DNA of 64,000 nt from Clostridia bacterium (GCA_021205365.1 JAJPXP010000010.1:140711-204710), one strand, 5' to 3'. Shown: positions 50,090 to 58,725, counted from the stretch's first letter. Made by a program: numbers and translations. Notes: a model not told the origin generated them from the sequence alone.

Positions 50090-50938
50090 TCAAATTGCCA
50101 ACAGCTTTTGCGCATTGTTGCCCAAAATATCTGCCAGCTCCTGCGCAGAGAAATCACATTCACGCATAAATTTCAAGAACTCCGACTGATCGCTCCATGG
50201 ACAGTCGGTTGCGAACAGGACGCGGTCGGTTCCCAGCCTGCGTACCAGACGGGTGAACTGCTCCCTGTCCATGTTGTGGGATTCTTCCGGGGAACGGGAG
50301 GTACCTGGAGCAGGAAGGATATCACCGACAGAAAAAGCCGTATCAAAATACAGCGGCAAGCCGGCAAGCTCTGTTTCAACGGCGTCCCAGTCCCACCAGC
50401 CGCCCATATGGGCAAGAACCAGCTTGTCTGGGTTAACTTCCTTCATTACATGCCGGACATGCGTTGTATTGCAGAAATTGTGTCCTGGGATACCGATATC
50501 CCATCCGGCATGTGTCAGAACAACCAGGCCAAGCTCAGAAGCCTTGTCGATAATGCGCAGGAAACGGATATCGTCAAAATCTGTACCCTGATAAGCAGGG
50601 TGTAATTTTATACCCTTTAATCCCATGTCGGCAACATGGTACAGCGCTTCTTTATAATTTTCTGCGTCCGGATGCATGCCGCCGAAGGACAGCAGACCGG
50701 TTTCATGCCAATGCTCATTGATGCGTGCGGCGAGTTCATTCAGCTTTTGTACCTGTCCCGGGTTTGTCATAACCGGAAGCAAGATGGAGACATCCACACC
50801 CGACTTTTCCATGGAACGGCGCAGGTCATCATTCGTGGCATCGGTAAATGGTTTGGAACGGGACAGCTTCTGCAGCTTGGAAATGACAGAACCGGCAATT
50901 TTATCTGGAAACGTATGGGTATGAAAATCAATAATCAT
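50090..50938 (-). CDS. Amidohydrolase family metal-dependent hydrolase
   Basis: 282 residues of the amidohydrolase 2 family (TIM barrel, ACMSD-like). It begins 'MIIDFHTHTFPDKI' with the HxH metal site. Later it has 'GLKGIKLHPAYQG', 'LVVLTHAGWDI', 'LVLAHMGGWWDWDAV' and the final 'VLFATDCPWSD' with the catalytic aspartate. Family members hydrolyse lactones or decarboxylate aromatic or sugar acids. The substrate is unknown. The start codon overlaps the stop of the YczE-like gene by 4 bases, and GGAGG precedes it. Confidence 0.87.
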   Translation of the reverse strand: MIIDFHTHTFPDKIAGSVISKLQKLSRSKPFTDATNDDLRRSMEKSGVDVSILLPVMTNPGQVQKLNELAARINEHWHETGLLSFGGMHPDAENYKEALYHVADMGLKGIKLHPAYQGTDFDDIRFLRIIDKASELGLVVLTHAGWDIGIPGHNFCNTTHVRHVMKEVNPDKLVLAHMGGWWDWDAVETELAGLPLYFDTAFSVGDILPAPGTSRSPEESHNMDREQFTRLVRRLGTDRVLFATDCPWSDQSEFLKFMRECDFSAQELADILGNNAQKLLAI

Positions 50939-51627
50939 GCAGAGGCCTCCTGTTTCCGGGATGAACCGGTGAGGATGTGTTCCAGCGGCCAGCGCAGGCG
51001 GGGCGTAAAGGCTTTGATGACAATACCTGTACACAGAGCTGCAATCACAGTACCCTCACGGGTTCCCTGGACGGTAAAATCAAAGAAGAACAGGGAGAGA
51101 AGGATCGCAATGATAACACAGCTGACATCAAAACAGATTTTCAGTGTACCGAAATCCTTATGTGTTGTATCAGAGATGGCTTTGACAAATGCCTCGCCGG
51201 AATTCATGACGGCACTTGCGATGACACAAAGGGAGATGCCAAAACCGAGAAGAATAGTGCCCGCGGCAATGTTGACCAGGCGGAACGGATAAAAATCCGA
51301 AGCTGTCCAGGCAAACATCCACATGCCAAAGTCGGTAAAGTAACCGAACAGGAAGGACAGCGGGATTTGCAGCAGCTGAATCCACTGGAATTTTCTGCGG
51401 AGGATCACAATCTGTCCCAGAATCAGGATACAGTTCCAGATAATAAGCCAGTTGCCGAGTGTCAACACTGGAAACTGCAGGCTCAGAACATTGGCGACAG
51501 AAGAGATCGGGGATACACCCAGCTCACCATGCTTGGTGACTGCAACGCCAAGGGCAGAGAAAAACAGGCCTATGATGCATAAGATATATCGTTTTATGAT
51601 TTCAGATTTGGATTTTTTCTGATCCAT
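50935..51627 (-). CDS. YczE/YitT-like membrane protein
   Basis: 230 residues with five or six membrane helices. 'CIIGLFFSALGVAVTKHGELGVSPISSVANVLS' and 'NSGEAFVKAISDTTHKDFGTLKICFDV' are typical of the YczE/YyaS/YitT group of integral membrane proteins, whose function is not established. The start ATG at 51627 follows AAGGAGG; the ORF track start is upstream of that. It is cotranscribed with the amidohydrolase (ATGA overlap). Together with the symporter gene upstream it may take part in solute import. Confidence 0.78.
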   Translation of the reverse strand: MDQKKSKSEIIKRYILCIIGLFFSALGVAVTKHGELGVSPISSVANVLSLQFPVLTLGNWLIIWNCILILGQIVILRRKFQWIQLLQIPLSFLFGYFTDFGMWMFAWTASDFYPFRLVNIAAGTILLGFGISLCVIASAVMNSGEAFVKAISDTTHKDFGTLKICFDVSCVIIAILLSLFFFDFTVQGTREGTVIAALCTGIVIKAFTPRLRWPLEHILTGSSRKQEASA

Positions 51628-51684
51628 GATAGAAAACCTCCTTAGTAAAAATGCAAATGGTTCCGGATATAAAGGCATTTTGAA

Positions 51685-51724
51685 GAAAAAAGGCGGTATA
51701 CCGGACAAAATCCAGTATACCACC
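51685..51724 (-). terminator. Terminator of the SSS symporter gene (reverse strand)
   Basis: On the minus strand GGTGGTATACTGGA pairs with TCCGGTATACCGCC across a TTTTG loop, then a T run of six. It suggests separate or partially read-through expression of the two genes that follow. Confidence 0.82.
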
Positions 51725-51761
51725 AATTATGATGTTTAAAAAGCTGAGAAATAACCAAAAT

Positions 51762-53294
51762 TTATCTACCCAGAGCAGTTTTCTGTGGAACAACTGTTGC
51801 CTTGTTGTAGCAGGAAAAAGCATCCTCTACCAATTCCTTCTTCGGGGCAGGTGTCAGAAGGCTGATGACCGGAACCAGAATCAGGCCGGCAATCATGGCC
51901 AGAGCACCGCTGTTGATCGGAGACTGGAGCAGAACCGGGAAGCTTGTACGGAACAGCATATTGGCAATCATCAAGCCACAGCCGAAGATGAAGCTTACCC
52001 AGCAGGCAATCTTAGAGGTACGCTTCCAGTACAGGCCATACAGGAATGGAGCAAGGAATGCACCTGCCAGAGCGCCCCAGGAAATACCCATCAGCTGAGC
52101 GATGAAGGTAACGTTGCTCTTGTACTGGACAATTGCGATGACTGCAGAGATTGCAATGAAGATAAAGATGAAAATACGGATGGAAATCAGCTGCTGCCGC
52201 TGGTTCATCTTTTTCATGAAGGTACCCTTCAGGAAGTCGATGGTCAGGGTAGAGCTGGACGCAATAACCAGAGAGGACAGTGTAGACATGGAAGCCGAAA
52301 GCACCAGAATCACAACCAGCGCAATCAGGATCGGCGCCAGGTTGGACAGCATGGTTGGAATGACAGAGTCAAAACCATTGGCGTCAATGTCAATCTGGTC
52401 GGAGAACAGTCTGCCAAAACCGCCGAGGAAGTAGCAGCCGCCGGAAACAACCAATGCAAACAGGGTGGAGATCATGGTTCCTTTATGGATAGCAGATTCA
52501 TCCTTGATGGCATAGAACTTCTGTACCATCTGCGGCAGGCCCCAGGTACCGAGGCTGGTGAGGATAACGACACCCAGCAGGTTCAGCGGGTCCGGGCCGA
52601 AGAAGGAGGCAAATACGCCTGGTTGTGTAGATGCAGCCGGGTCGGATACATTTGCCAAGCCGTTGAGCGCTTCCATAAAGCCGCCCTTGCTCATCAGGAC
52701 CGCTGCGATGATAATGACGATGCCAAACAGCATAATCAGGCCCTGAATAAAGTCGTTGATGGCAGTCGCCATATAACCGCCTGCGATAACATAAATGCCT
52801 GTCAGGATTGCCATAAGGATGATACAAATAGTGTAATCGATATTGAACGCCATGGCGAACAGGCGGGAAAGTCCGTTATACAGCGAAGCGGTATAAGGGA
52901 TCAGGAATATAAAGATGATGACGGAGGCGCCAACCTTCAGTGCATTGCTGTCGAAACGGGTACCGAAGAAGGCGGGCATGGTTGCGGAATCCAGATGCTG
53001 GGTCATAATACGGGTACGCCGTCCGAGGATTACCCATGCCAGCAGGGAACCGATCAGCGCGTTGCCGATACCAATCCATGTGGATGCAATGCCATATTTC
53101 CAGCCAAACTGTCCGGCATAGCCGACGAAAATAACCGCTGAGAAATAAGATGTACCATAGGCAAAGGCTGTCAGCCATGGGCCAACAGAACGCCCGCCAA
53201 GAACGAAACCGTTTACATCGGTTGCATGCCTTCTGCAATACATACCAATGGCTACCAGAACGGCAAAGTACAGAATTAAGACGAGTAATTTCAC
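51762..53294 (-). CDS. Sodium:solute symporter (SSS family)
   Basis: 510-residue transporter with about 13 membrane helices of the SSS family, which uses the Na+ gradient to import solutes. 'FVLGGRSVGPWLTAFAYGTSYFSAVIFVGYAGQFGW' is the family's N-terminal signature. 'GVVILTSLGTWGLPQMVQKFYAIKDE' and 'VVILVLSASMSTLSSLVIASSSTLTIDF' with the Na+-site Ser residues are also present. It starts at GTG 53294 after AAGGAAGGG. The linked iolE-iolG genes suggest a cyclitol or sugar acid as substrate (inference). Confidence 0.92.
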   Translation of the reverse strand: MKLLVLILYFAVLVAIGMYCRRHATDVNGFVLGGRSVGPWLTAFAYGTSYFSAVIFVGYAGQFGWKYGIASTWIGIGNALIGSLLAWVILGRRTRIMTQHLDSATMPAFFGTRFDSNALKVGASVIIFIFLIPYTASLYNGLSRLFAMAFNIDYTICIILMAILTGIYVIAGGYMATAINDFIQGLIMLFGIVIIIAAVLMSKGGFMEALNGLANVSDPAASTQPGVFASFFGPDPLNLLGVVILTSLGTWGLPQMVQKFYAIKDESAIHKGTMISTLFALVVSGGCYFLGGFGRLFSDQIDIDANGFDSVIPTMLSNLAPILIALVVILVLSASMSTLSSLVIASSSTLTIDFLKGTFMKKMNQRQQLISIRIFIFIFIAISAVIAIVQYKSNVTFIAQLMGISWGALAGAFLAPFLYGLYWKRTSKIACWVSFIFGCGLMIANMLFRTSFPVLLQSPINSGALAMIAGLILVPVISLLTPAPKKELVEDAFSCYNKATVVPQKTALGR

Positions 53295-53330
53295 GATATC
53301 CCTTCCTTTGTAGAAACATATTCTGGCTGA

Positions 53331-53384
53331 TTTACCAATGAAAAGTGATAAAACAGTACATATACTTTACCACATAAAAGTGAT
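53331..53384. promoter_or_regulatory. Tandem 19-bp direct repeats, probable operator of the SSS gene
   Basis: TTTACCA-ATG-AAAAGTGAT (53331-53349) and TTTACCA-CAT-AAAAGTGAT (53366-53384) are identical at all 16 positions outside a 3-base core and start 35 bases apart. The second copy overlaps the -10 and spacer of the SSS promoter, and the first lies just downstream of it. Direct repeats are the usual target type of AraC-family regulators, and such a gene is adjacent. Confidence 0.68.
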
Positions 53385-53392
53385 GAAGTCAA
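53364..53392 (-). promoter_or_regulatory. Sigma-A promoter of the SSS symporter gene
   Basis: On the minus strand TTGACT (53387-53392), 17-base spacer, TAAAGT (53364-53369), 70 bases before the GTG start. Confidence 0.75.
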
Positions 53393-53437
53393 TATAGACG
53401 ACAGGAAAGGCAGCGCAACCAGTATTTTGCGACCGGA

Positions 53438-54286
53438 TTATTTCCACATCATGCGAAACTGCAGTGGTGTCAGACCGGTACTCTTGCGAAAGGACATAAC
53501 GAAATGGGAGGTGTTGCAGAAGCCGCAGGCTTCTGCGATTTCCTCCATACTGCGAGATGTAGTTGTCAGCTGCTCCTTGGCAGCACGCAGGCGGACAGAC
53601 TGCAGATACTGGTGCGGGGTTGTGGACTGGTATTCCTTGAATTTGCGCAGATAATAGCAGGTGCTTAGAGCGGCGCGGGAAGCCAGGAATGGGATCTTGA
53701 CTTCTTTATCCGCATAATGCGCTTCCATATAGCGGACCGAATCCTCCACAGCAAGCTCCAGCTCATCCTTTACGGATTCCACGGTAAGCGAAGCCAGATA
53801 GGTGAGAAGTTGATGCACGTGCAGAGAAACCAGATGCACGTTGGCATTCAGGCGGGCATCGGAGACGATCTGCGTGAAGCACGGTTCGATATCTGCATTT
53901 TTCGCGCTCTGGATGACGAAGCCATGCTGCTGGATAATATGGTTGACATAAGCCGCACTGCTGGAGCCTGTGATATGGAACCAGCGGAATTGTACTTCAC
54001 TGGATGCCGAAAAATAGCGGTGCGGTTCCCGGCAGTCCAGAAGGACAAGCATGCCGGCAGACGCCTGCTGGTTCTGTCCACGGTATTGCACGGCCAATGC
54101 GCCCTTGTCCACAAGTAATGCCTGGCAGATATCCAGACAGGTTTCCTTTGTCCGTTCAAAATGATATTGTGCATTGCAGTGATAGACACCGACATGTGGC
54201 GTATGGAAAAGGTTTTCGGCAGTGAATGGATCCGGTTCGTGATAAAAACGAACAGAATCGGAAAGGATGCCCGTATCATTCAGCAT
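53438..54286 (-). CDS. AraC-family transcriptional regulator
   Basis: 282 residues. The N-terminal cupin-like ligand domain (about 1-165) includes 'GMLVLLDCREPHRYFS'. The C-terminal pair of helix-turn-helix motifs includes 'VKIPFLASRAALSTCYYLRKFKEYQSTTPHQYLQSVRLRAAKEQL' and 'SMEEIAEACGFCNTSHFVMSFRKSTGLTPLQFR'. It follows the SSS gene's promoter region and diverges from the oxidoreductase-iolE-iolG genes. It therefore probably controls both arms of the locus (inference). A GGAGGTTC ribosome site precedes the ATG. Confidence 0.93.
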   Translation of the reverse strand: MLNDTGILSDSVRFYHEPDPFTAENLFHTPHVGVYHCNAQYHFERTKETCLDICQALLVDKGALAVQYRGQNQQASAGMLVLLDCREPHRYFSASSEVQFRWFHITGSSSAAYVNHIIQQHGFVIQSAKNADIEPCFTQIVSDARLNANVHLVSLHVHQLLTYLASLTVESVKDELELAVEDSVRYMEAHYADKEVKIPFLASRAALSTCYYLRKFKEYQSTTPHQYLQSVRLRAAKEQLTTTSRSMEEIAEACGFCNTSHFVMSFRKSTGLTPLQFRMMWK

Positions 54287-54614
54287 AAAGAACCTCCGGG
54301 GAAATACCTGTTCATGGGAAATGACAGTGTGTATATTTTTTTGATATTCTTTATCAAGAATATGTAATGCTTTCAGTTGAAAAATATTATACTATACTAT
54401 CACAGCGATGTATATGGCAGGTTTGTTCAAAAATTACAGCAAAAAATTTATAAAATAAGGGCATGATATTCTCCATATTATGGTTTTCAGTATGGTTTTA
54501 CAAAATGTCAAAGGTGAAATTTTTTGATATTGCTGGGCTCAGAGCGGAAAATAGCAGACATATCTGCCCGGCATTGCCGGATGGTTCTAAAATACAACAA
54601 CGGAGGAAAGTAAA
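54287..54614. promoter_or_regulatory. Divergent AT-rich control region between araC-like and oxidoreductase genes
   Basis: 328 bases. It holds the perfect inverted repeat ATATTCTT-TATC-AAGAATAT (54344-54363). A minus-strand TATAAT (within 54385-54395) may serve the regulator. A TATAAA-like element near 54449 may serve the forward genes, though the -35 spacing is not ideal. The copy of the SSS-operator repeat is not found here by eye. Confidence 0.42.
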
Positions 54615-55742
54615 ATGAAAGAAGTGCGAATTGGATTGATCGGCGGCGGTTGGATGGGCAAAGCACATACGACTGCATTCCACAATGCAAAGATGATTTT
54701 CGGCGATGACATGCCGGTATTTGAGATCGTCAGCGACGTCAACGAACAAGCTGCGGAAAAGTTTGCCGGACAGATGGGGTATCACCGGTATACCGCAGAC
54801 TGGAAAGCCGTCGTTTCTGATCCAAAGGTCGACCTGGTTGACGTAGCAACCCCGAACTGTATGCATTTTGAGATGGCAAAGGCCGCGCTGGAAAATGGCA
54901 AGCATGTTTTCTGTGAAAAGCCATTGAGCCTGTCTGCGGAAGAATCGCGGATTCTGGCCGATCTGGCAAAGGGAAAAGGGGTTGTAAACTATTGCGGCTT
55001 CTCCAATATCATGAACCCGGCCAATCAGTATGTTGCAGAACTGGTGAAATCGGGCAAACTGGGCAAAATTATGCGTGTCCATGCTACATATGACCAGGAT
55101 ATGCTGCTGGACCCGTCGATTCCGATTGCATGGCGCCATATCAATAAGCTGGCAGGTTCTGGCGCGCTGGGTGATTTGTGCAGCCATCTGCTGTCCGTTT
55201 CCCAGATGATCGTTGGGGATATGGATTCCGTATCTGCTGTCCAGTCCATTGTCATCCCGGAACGTCCGGTAAAACCAGGTTCCTCTGAGATGGGGCAGGT
55301 GGAAAATGATGACTTGGTCACCTTCCTGGTCAAGTATAAAAATGGTGCAATCGGCGATTTCTCTTCGTCACGTGTAGCAACCGGGCGCAAGAATTATTTC
55401 TATTATGAAATTCAGGGAACCGAAGGTACGGTTGTATATAATCTGGAACGGATGTGTGAGGTTCAGGTATACTTTAAGTCGGATGCAGATGTGGACAACG
55501 GCAGAGACTGCGGTTTCCGCACAGTCCTGCTCAATCCGGAGCATGAAGGCTTCAAATGGTTCCAGCCGGCAGGCGGCATTGCGATTGCATTTGATGATAT
55601 GAAGACGCTGCAAGCGCACACCTTGATGCAGGCAATGCATGGCGGTGAATATATCTGTGATTTTGAGATGGGCGCAAAGGTCGATAGCATCATTGGTGCA
55701 GTTTTGAGGTCTGTCAAGAGCGGCCAGTGGGAGAAGTGCTGA
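54615..55742 (+). CDS. Gfo/Idh/MocA-family oxidoreductase
   Basis: 375-residue NAD(P)-dependent sugar or cyclitol dehydrogenase. The Rossmann fingerprint 'IGLIGGGWMGKAHTTAF' is at the N-terminus. 'VDVATPNCMHFEMAKAALENGKHVFCEKPLSLS' contains the conserved 'EKP' motif. The C-terminal alpha/beta domain has 'GSGALGDLCSHLLSVSQMIVGD' with the catalytic His. It is the first gene of a forward unit with iolE and iolG, separated by 12 bases from iolE. It could be a second inositol dehydrogenase (scyllo- or chiro-isomer) or an upstream sugar dehydrogenase. Confidence 0.9.
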   Translation: MKEVRIGLIGGGWMGKAHTTAFHNAKMIFGDDMPVFEIVSDVNEQAAEKFAGQMGYHRYTADWKAVVSDPKVDLVDVATPNCMHFEMAKAALENGKHVFCEKPLSLSAEESRILADLAKGKGVVNYCGFSNIMNPANQYVAELVKSGKLGKIMRVHATYDQDMLLDPSIPIAWRHINKLAGSGALGDLCSHLLSVSQMIVGDMDSVSAVQSIVIPERPVKPGSSEMGQVENDDLVTFLVKYKNGAIGDFSSSRVATGRKNYFYYEIQGTEGTVVYNLERMCEVQVYFKSDADVDNGRDCGFRTVLLNPEHEGFKWFQPAGGIAIAFDDMKTLQAHTLMQAMHGGEYICDFEMGAKVDSIIGAVLRSVKSGQWEKC

Positions 55743-55754
55743 GGGAGGACGATT

Positions 55755-56645
55755 ATGTTTAACAATGTAAAACTTGGCATTGCGCCGATTAACTGGACAA
55801 ATGATGATATGCCGCAGCTAGGAGGTGAGCTGACCTTTGAGCAGATGGTTTCCGAAGCGGCTTTGGCTGGGTTTCAGGGAACGGAGATTGGCGGCAAATT
55901 CCCGACAGATCCTGCTGTTTTGAATCATGCGCTGGATTTACGCGGCATTAAGATTGCCTCCCAGTGGTTTTCCAGCTTTCTATGCTCCAAGCCATATGAG
56001 GAGAATGAGGCGGAATTTATCAAAGCGCTGGACTTTCTTGAAGCCGTTGGCGCAGCGCGCATCAATGTTTGTGAGCTGACCCGTAATCTGTTTGCGGAGG
56101 AATGCTCCATGTTTGGCAGCAATAAGCCGGTTGCAACCGATGCAGAATGGGAGCTGCTGTGTACAGGGCTCAACAAGCTGGGCAGGATTGCAGCAGAACG
56201 CGGCTTTAAGCTGTGTTTCCATCATCATATGGCAACGGTAGTGCAGACCTTTGCAGAAACCAAACGTTTGATGGAACATACAGACCCGCGATATGTATAC
56301 CTGTGCTTCGATACCGGACATTTTACCTTCGCTGGGGAAGATGCCGTGGAGGCAGCAAGACAATTTGGTCCGCGCATCGGACATGTCCATTTGAAGGATA
56401 TCCGTCTGGACAAAATGCAAAGAGCCTATGCAGAGGGTTTCCCATTCCGCAAAGCCGTGCTGGAAGGCTGCTTTACCATTCCGGGCGATGGCTGTGTGAA
56501 TTATCCGGAGGTTTTTGCGGCATTACACGATGCACATTATGAGGGCTGGTTTATTGTGGAGGCAGAACAGGACCCGGCAAAGGCAAATCCATTTGAATAT
56601 GCACTGATGGCGCGGGAATATATTCAGAAAAACGCTTGTATTTGA
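55755..56645 (+). CDS. iolE: myo-Inosose-2 dehydratase
   Basis: 296-residue TIM-barrel enzyme that dehydrates 2-keto-myo-inositol, the second step of inositol breakdown. 'LGIAPINWTNDDMPQLGGE', 'AGFQGTEIGGKFP', 'FKLCFHHHMATVVQT', 'YLCFDTGHFTFAG' and 'VLEGCFTIPGDGCVNYPEVFAALH' followed by 'EGWFIVEAEQDPAKANPFEYAL' agree closely with known IolE, including the metal-binding Glu, Asp and His. It sits between two dehydrogenase genes, as expected for a cyclitol pathway. Confidence 0.92.
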   Translation: MFNNVKLGIAPINWTNDDMPQLGGELTFEQMVSEAALAGFQGTEIGGKFPTDPAVLNHALDLRGIKIASQWFSSFLCSKPYEENEAEFIKALDFLEAVGAARINVCELTRNLFAEECSMFGSNKPVATDAEWELLCTGLNKLGRIAAERGFKLCFHHHMATVVQTFAETKRLMEHTDPRYVYLCFDTGHFTFAGEDAVEAARQFGPRIGHVHLKDIRLDKMQRAYAEGFPFRKAVLEGCFTIPGDGCVNYPEVFAALHDAHYEGWFIVEAEQDPAKANPFEYALMAREYIQKNACI

Positions 56646-56742
56646 GCAGAATACGGGAATGTAATTCATGCTGGTGTGTGATATAATTTGTAACGCGGGA
56701 GGCACCACTGCTCTCCGCAACAGCAAAGGAGGAAGATCAATA

Positions 56743-57750
56743 ATGAGTAAAATTCGATTTGGAATTGTCGGCATCGGCATGATGGGACAAATGCACCTTA
56801 CAAACCTGATGCGCAATCGCTATGCAGAGGTGGTTGCCGTGTGTGCACGGACCGAGAGCAGGGTAAAGGCAATGCAGGAGGAAATGGGTATTCCCTATGG
56901 GTACACCAGTGTGCATGAGATGGTGGAAAATCCGGACATCGATGCCATTGTTGTGGCAACTGGCGCAGATGCACATAAGGAAGCATGCCTTGCCGCCTGC
57001 AGAGCAAGGAAGCACGTATTTTGTGAAAAGCCACTGGCAAAAACGATTGCTGACTGTGAGGAAATCGAAGCGGCTGCAGCAGAAAATGGCACAAAGCTGT
57101 TCACTGTGGGCTATATGCGCCGGTTTGACCCGTCTTATGCGGAAGCAAAGCAGAAGATCCGCGAAGGAAAAATCGGTACACCGATTCTGTTCAAGGGTGT
57201 GTCCCTCGATCCGGCTTCCGTCCTGCCGGGCCATCTGGAAGGCGTGAAGAAGGGCATTTATGTACCATGGTTTATTGAAATGGGCAGCCATGATGCTGAT
57301 CTTGCACGCTGGTTCCTCGAGGGCGAGCCGGTGGAATCCTATGCAACCGGCGATGCATATGTGTGCAAAGAGCTGGCAGATTACAATGACTATGACAATG
57401 GCTTCTCATTGACCCAATTCGACAACAACACAACCGCATACATCCAGGTTGGGCGCACAGCGACCTGCAGCCATGTGGAGACAGAAATTGTTGGCACAAA
57501 GGGAACCATTCGTGTCAATTCCGTGCCGCGCAAAAACTATGTTTCCACATTCACCGATGCCGGATATCTGGAAGAATGCCAGGCAGACTTCCTGTTCCGC
57601 TGGCGGGATGCATTTGAAGCCGAAATCAATGATTTCGTTGACTGCATCCGTACCGGACGTAAGCCGGAAACCACAGCGCATGACGGAACGATGGGATTAA
57701 AATTCTGCTTGCAGCTGCATCAGGCCTATCTGGATGGCAAGAAAAAGTAA
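56743..57750 (+). CDS. iolG: Inositol 2-dehydrogenase-like oxidoreductase
   Basis: 335-residue Gfo/Idh/MocA enzyme, oxidising inositol to inosose with NAD+. The fingerprint is 'RFGIVGIGMMGQMHLTNLM', the 'EKPLAKTIADCE' motif is conserved, and 'VGYMRRFDPSYAEAKQKI' and 'EMGSHDADLARWFLEGEPVES' with Asp and His catalytic residues match IolG. ATG 56743 follows AAAGGAGGAAG. The 97-base gap after iolE contains a TATAAT (56682-56687) without a clear -35, so a secondary promoter is possible. Confidence 0.88.
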   Translation: MSKIRFGIVGIGMMGQMHLTNLMRNRYAEVVAVCARTESRVKAMQEEMGIPYGYTSVHEMVENPDIDAIVVATGADAHKEACLAACRARKHVFCEKPLAKTIADCEEIEAAAAENGTKLFTVGYMRRFDPSYAEAKQKIREGKIGTPILFKGVSLDPASVLPGHLEGVKKGIYVPWFIEMGSHDADLARWFLEGEPVESYATGDAYVCKELADYNDYDNGFSLTQFDNNTTAYIQVGRTATCSHVETEIVGTKGTIRVNSVPRKNYVSTFTDAGYLEECQADFLFRWRDAFEAEINDFVDCIRTGRKPETTAHDGTMGLKFCLQLHQAYLDGKKK

Positions 57751-57789
57751 CGTGTCATAACCATATATCAAAAATCTTTTCCAATAAAG

Positions 57790-57903
57790 ATCCGGCGTGG
57801 GATATCATCTTGCATGAAATTCTTCTGAAAGCATCCTTCCGATGAAGGGTAGGAAGAAGTTTTTATACATACTGCAAGACAGGGATACCTGCGCCGGATT
57901 TTT
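57790..57903 (+). repeat. Nested 110-nt hairpin after iolG
   Basis: Four successive arms fold into one long imperfect hairpin: ATCCGGCG/CGCCGGAT (57790/57899), TCTTGCA/TGCAAGA (57808/57889), TTCTTC/GAAGAA (57820/57858) and CCTTC/GAAGG (57835/57848), with a CGAT loop. TTTTT follows the outer arm, so it could end the iol transcript. The unusual length suggests a structured RNA or a small palindromic element. Confidence 0.6.
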
Positions 57904-57931
57904 GCATGGGAAGGGCTTCTTGTGTTATACT
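57902..57931 (+). promoter_or_regulatory. Possible promoter of the FMN reductase gene
   Basis: TTGCAT (57902-57907), 18-base spacer, TATACT (57926-57931), in a very AT-rich stretch with other candidate -10 boxes (TATAAT at 57946-57951). Confidence 0.5.
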
Positions 57932-57981
57932 ATATAAAATTATACTATAATAAAAGGAATCCGATGAGGAGGGAATGGACT

Positions 57982-58560
57982 TTGAAAAAGCTGCTGGTAA
58001 TCAATGCGTGTGTGATCTGTAACAAATCCAGAACAGACAGACTGTTGCGGACATGGCTGGAAACGGTAAACAGGGATAAGGAATATGAAATCGAAGAAGT
58101 AGTTTTGGAGCAGGAGCACATTTGCGGGCTGACTTCGGAAACATTGGAACAGCGCAACCAGCTGATTGCTGCGAAGGATTTCCAACATGCGATGTTCCGA
58201 TATGCGCGGCAGCTAAAGGATGCCGACGAAGTGGCGATTGCAGCGCCGTTTTGGGATTTGAGCTTTCCAGCTGCATTGAAATGCTGGCTGGAGGCAGTCT
58301 GCGTATCCGGGGTGACCTTCCGGTATCTGCCGGATGGTACACCGGAAGGGCTGTGCCGCGGGGAAAGGCTGACCTATATCACGACAGCAGGCGGGTATTT
58401 CTTTGAACGCAATGACGGCTATGAGTATGTGAAAATGCTCTGCAGCATGTTTGGTATCCCGGAGACACAACAGATCAGCGCGGAAGGTTTGGATATCGTC
58501 GGAAATGATGCGGAAGCCATTTTGCAGAAAACCGAGAAGGAAATACGTCAAAAGCCATAG
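57982..58560 (+). CDS. Flavodoxin-fold NAD(P)H oxidoreductase (azoreductase-like)
   Basis: 192-residue FMN-dependent enzyme of the flavodoxin_2 (AzoR/NQO) family. Sequence features are 'KKLLVINACVICNKSRTDRLL' with the flavin phosphate loop, 'ADEVAIAAPFWDLSFPAALKCWLEAVCVSGVTFRY' and 'LTYITTAGGYF'. I choose the TTG at 57982, because GAGGAGGGA lies 7 bases before it and the next residues match the family start. The ATG at 57964 overlaps that site. It reduces quinones, azo or nitro compounds with NAD(P)H; the physiological substrate is unknown. Confidence 0.83.
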   Translation: MKKLLVINACVICNKSRTDRLLRTWLETVNRDKEYEIEEVVLEQEHICGLTSETLEQRNQLIAAKDFQHAMFRYARQLKDADEVAIAAPFWDLSFPAALKCWLEAVCVSGVTFRYLPDGTPEGLCRGERLTYITTAGGYFFERNDGYEYVKMLCSMFGIPETQQISAEGLDIVGNDAEAILQKTEKEIRQKP

Positions 58561-58725
58561 GGAATGTCACTTGCAAGCTGCAAGAGCAGCCCTTCGGTTA
58601 GGAGAAAGCAGTAAAAATCACGTTGCTATTACAAAATAGGCTCGATTACCGCGCGAAAATACTGGTCTGATTCTTCAGGGGCTGTTTTATGCCCACCTTT
58701 TTATCAACCATAGCATCATTTCAAT
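58561..58725. other. Non-coding gap between FMN reductase and trkH
   Basis: Together with the terminator that follows, this is a 329-base gap between convergent genes. No credible ORF, promoter or repeat is seen in the first 165 bases. Confidence 0.45.

Noticed and set aside
51729-53141. 470-codon forward ORF opposite the SSS symporter
   Set aside because: Highly charged, Gln/Asp-rich translation typical of an antisense copy of a membrane protein; no family.
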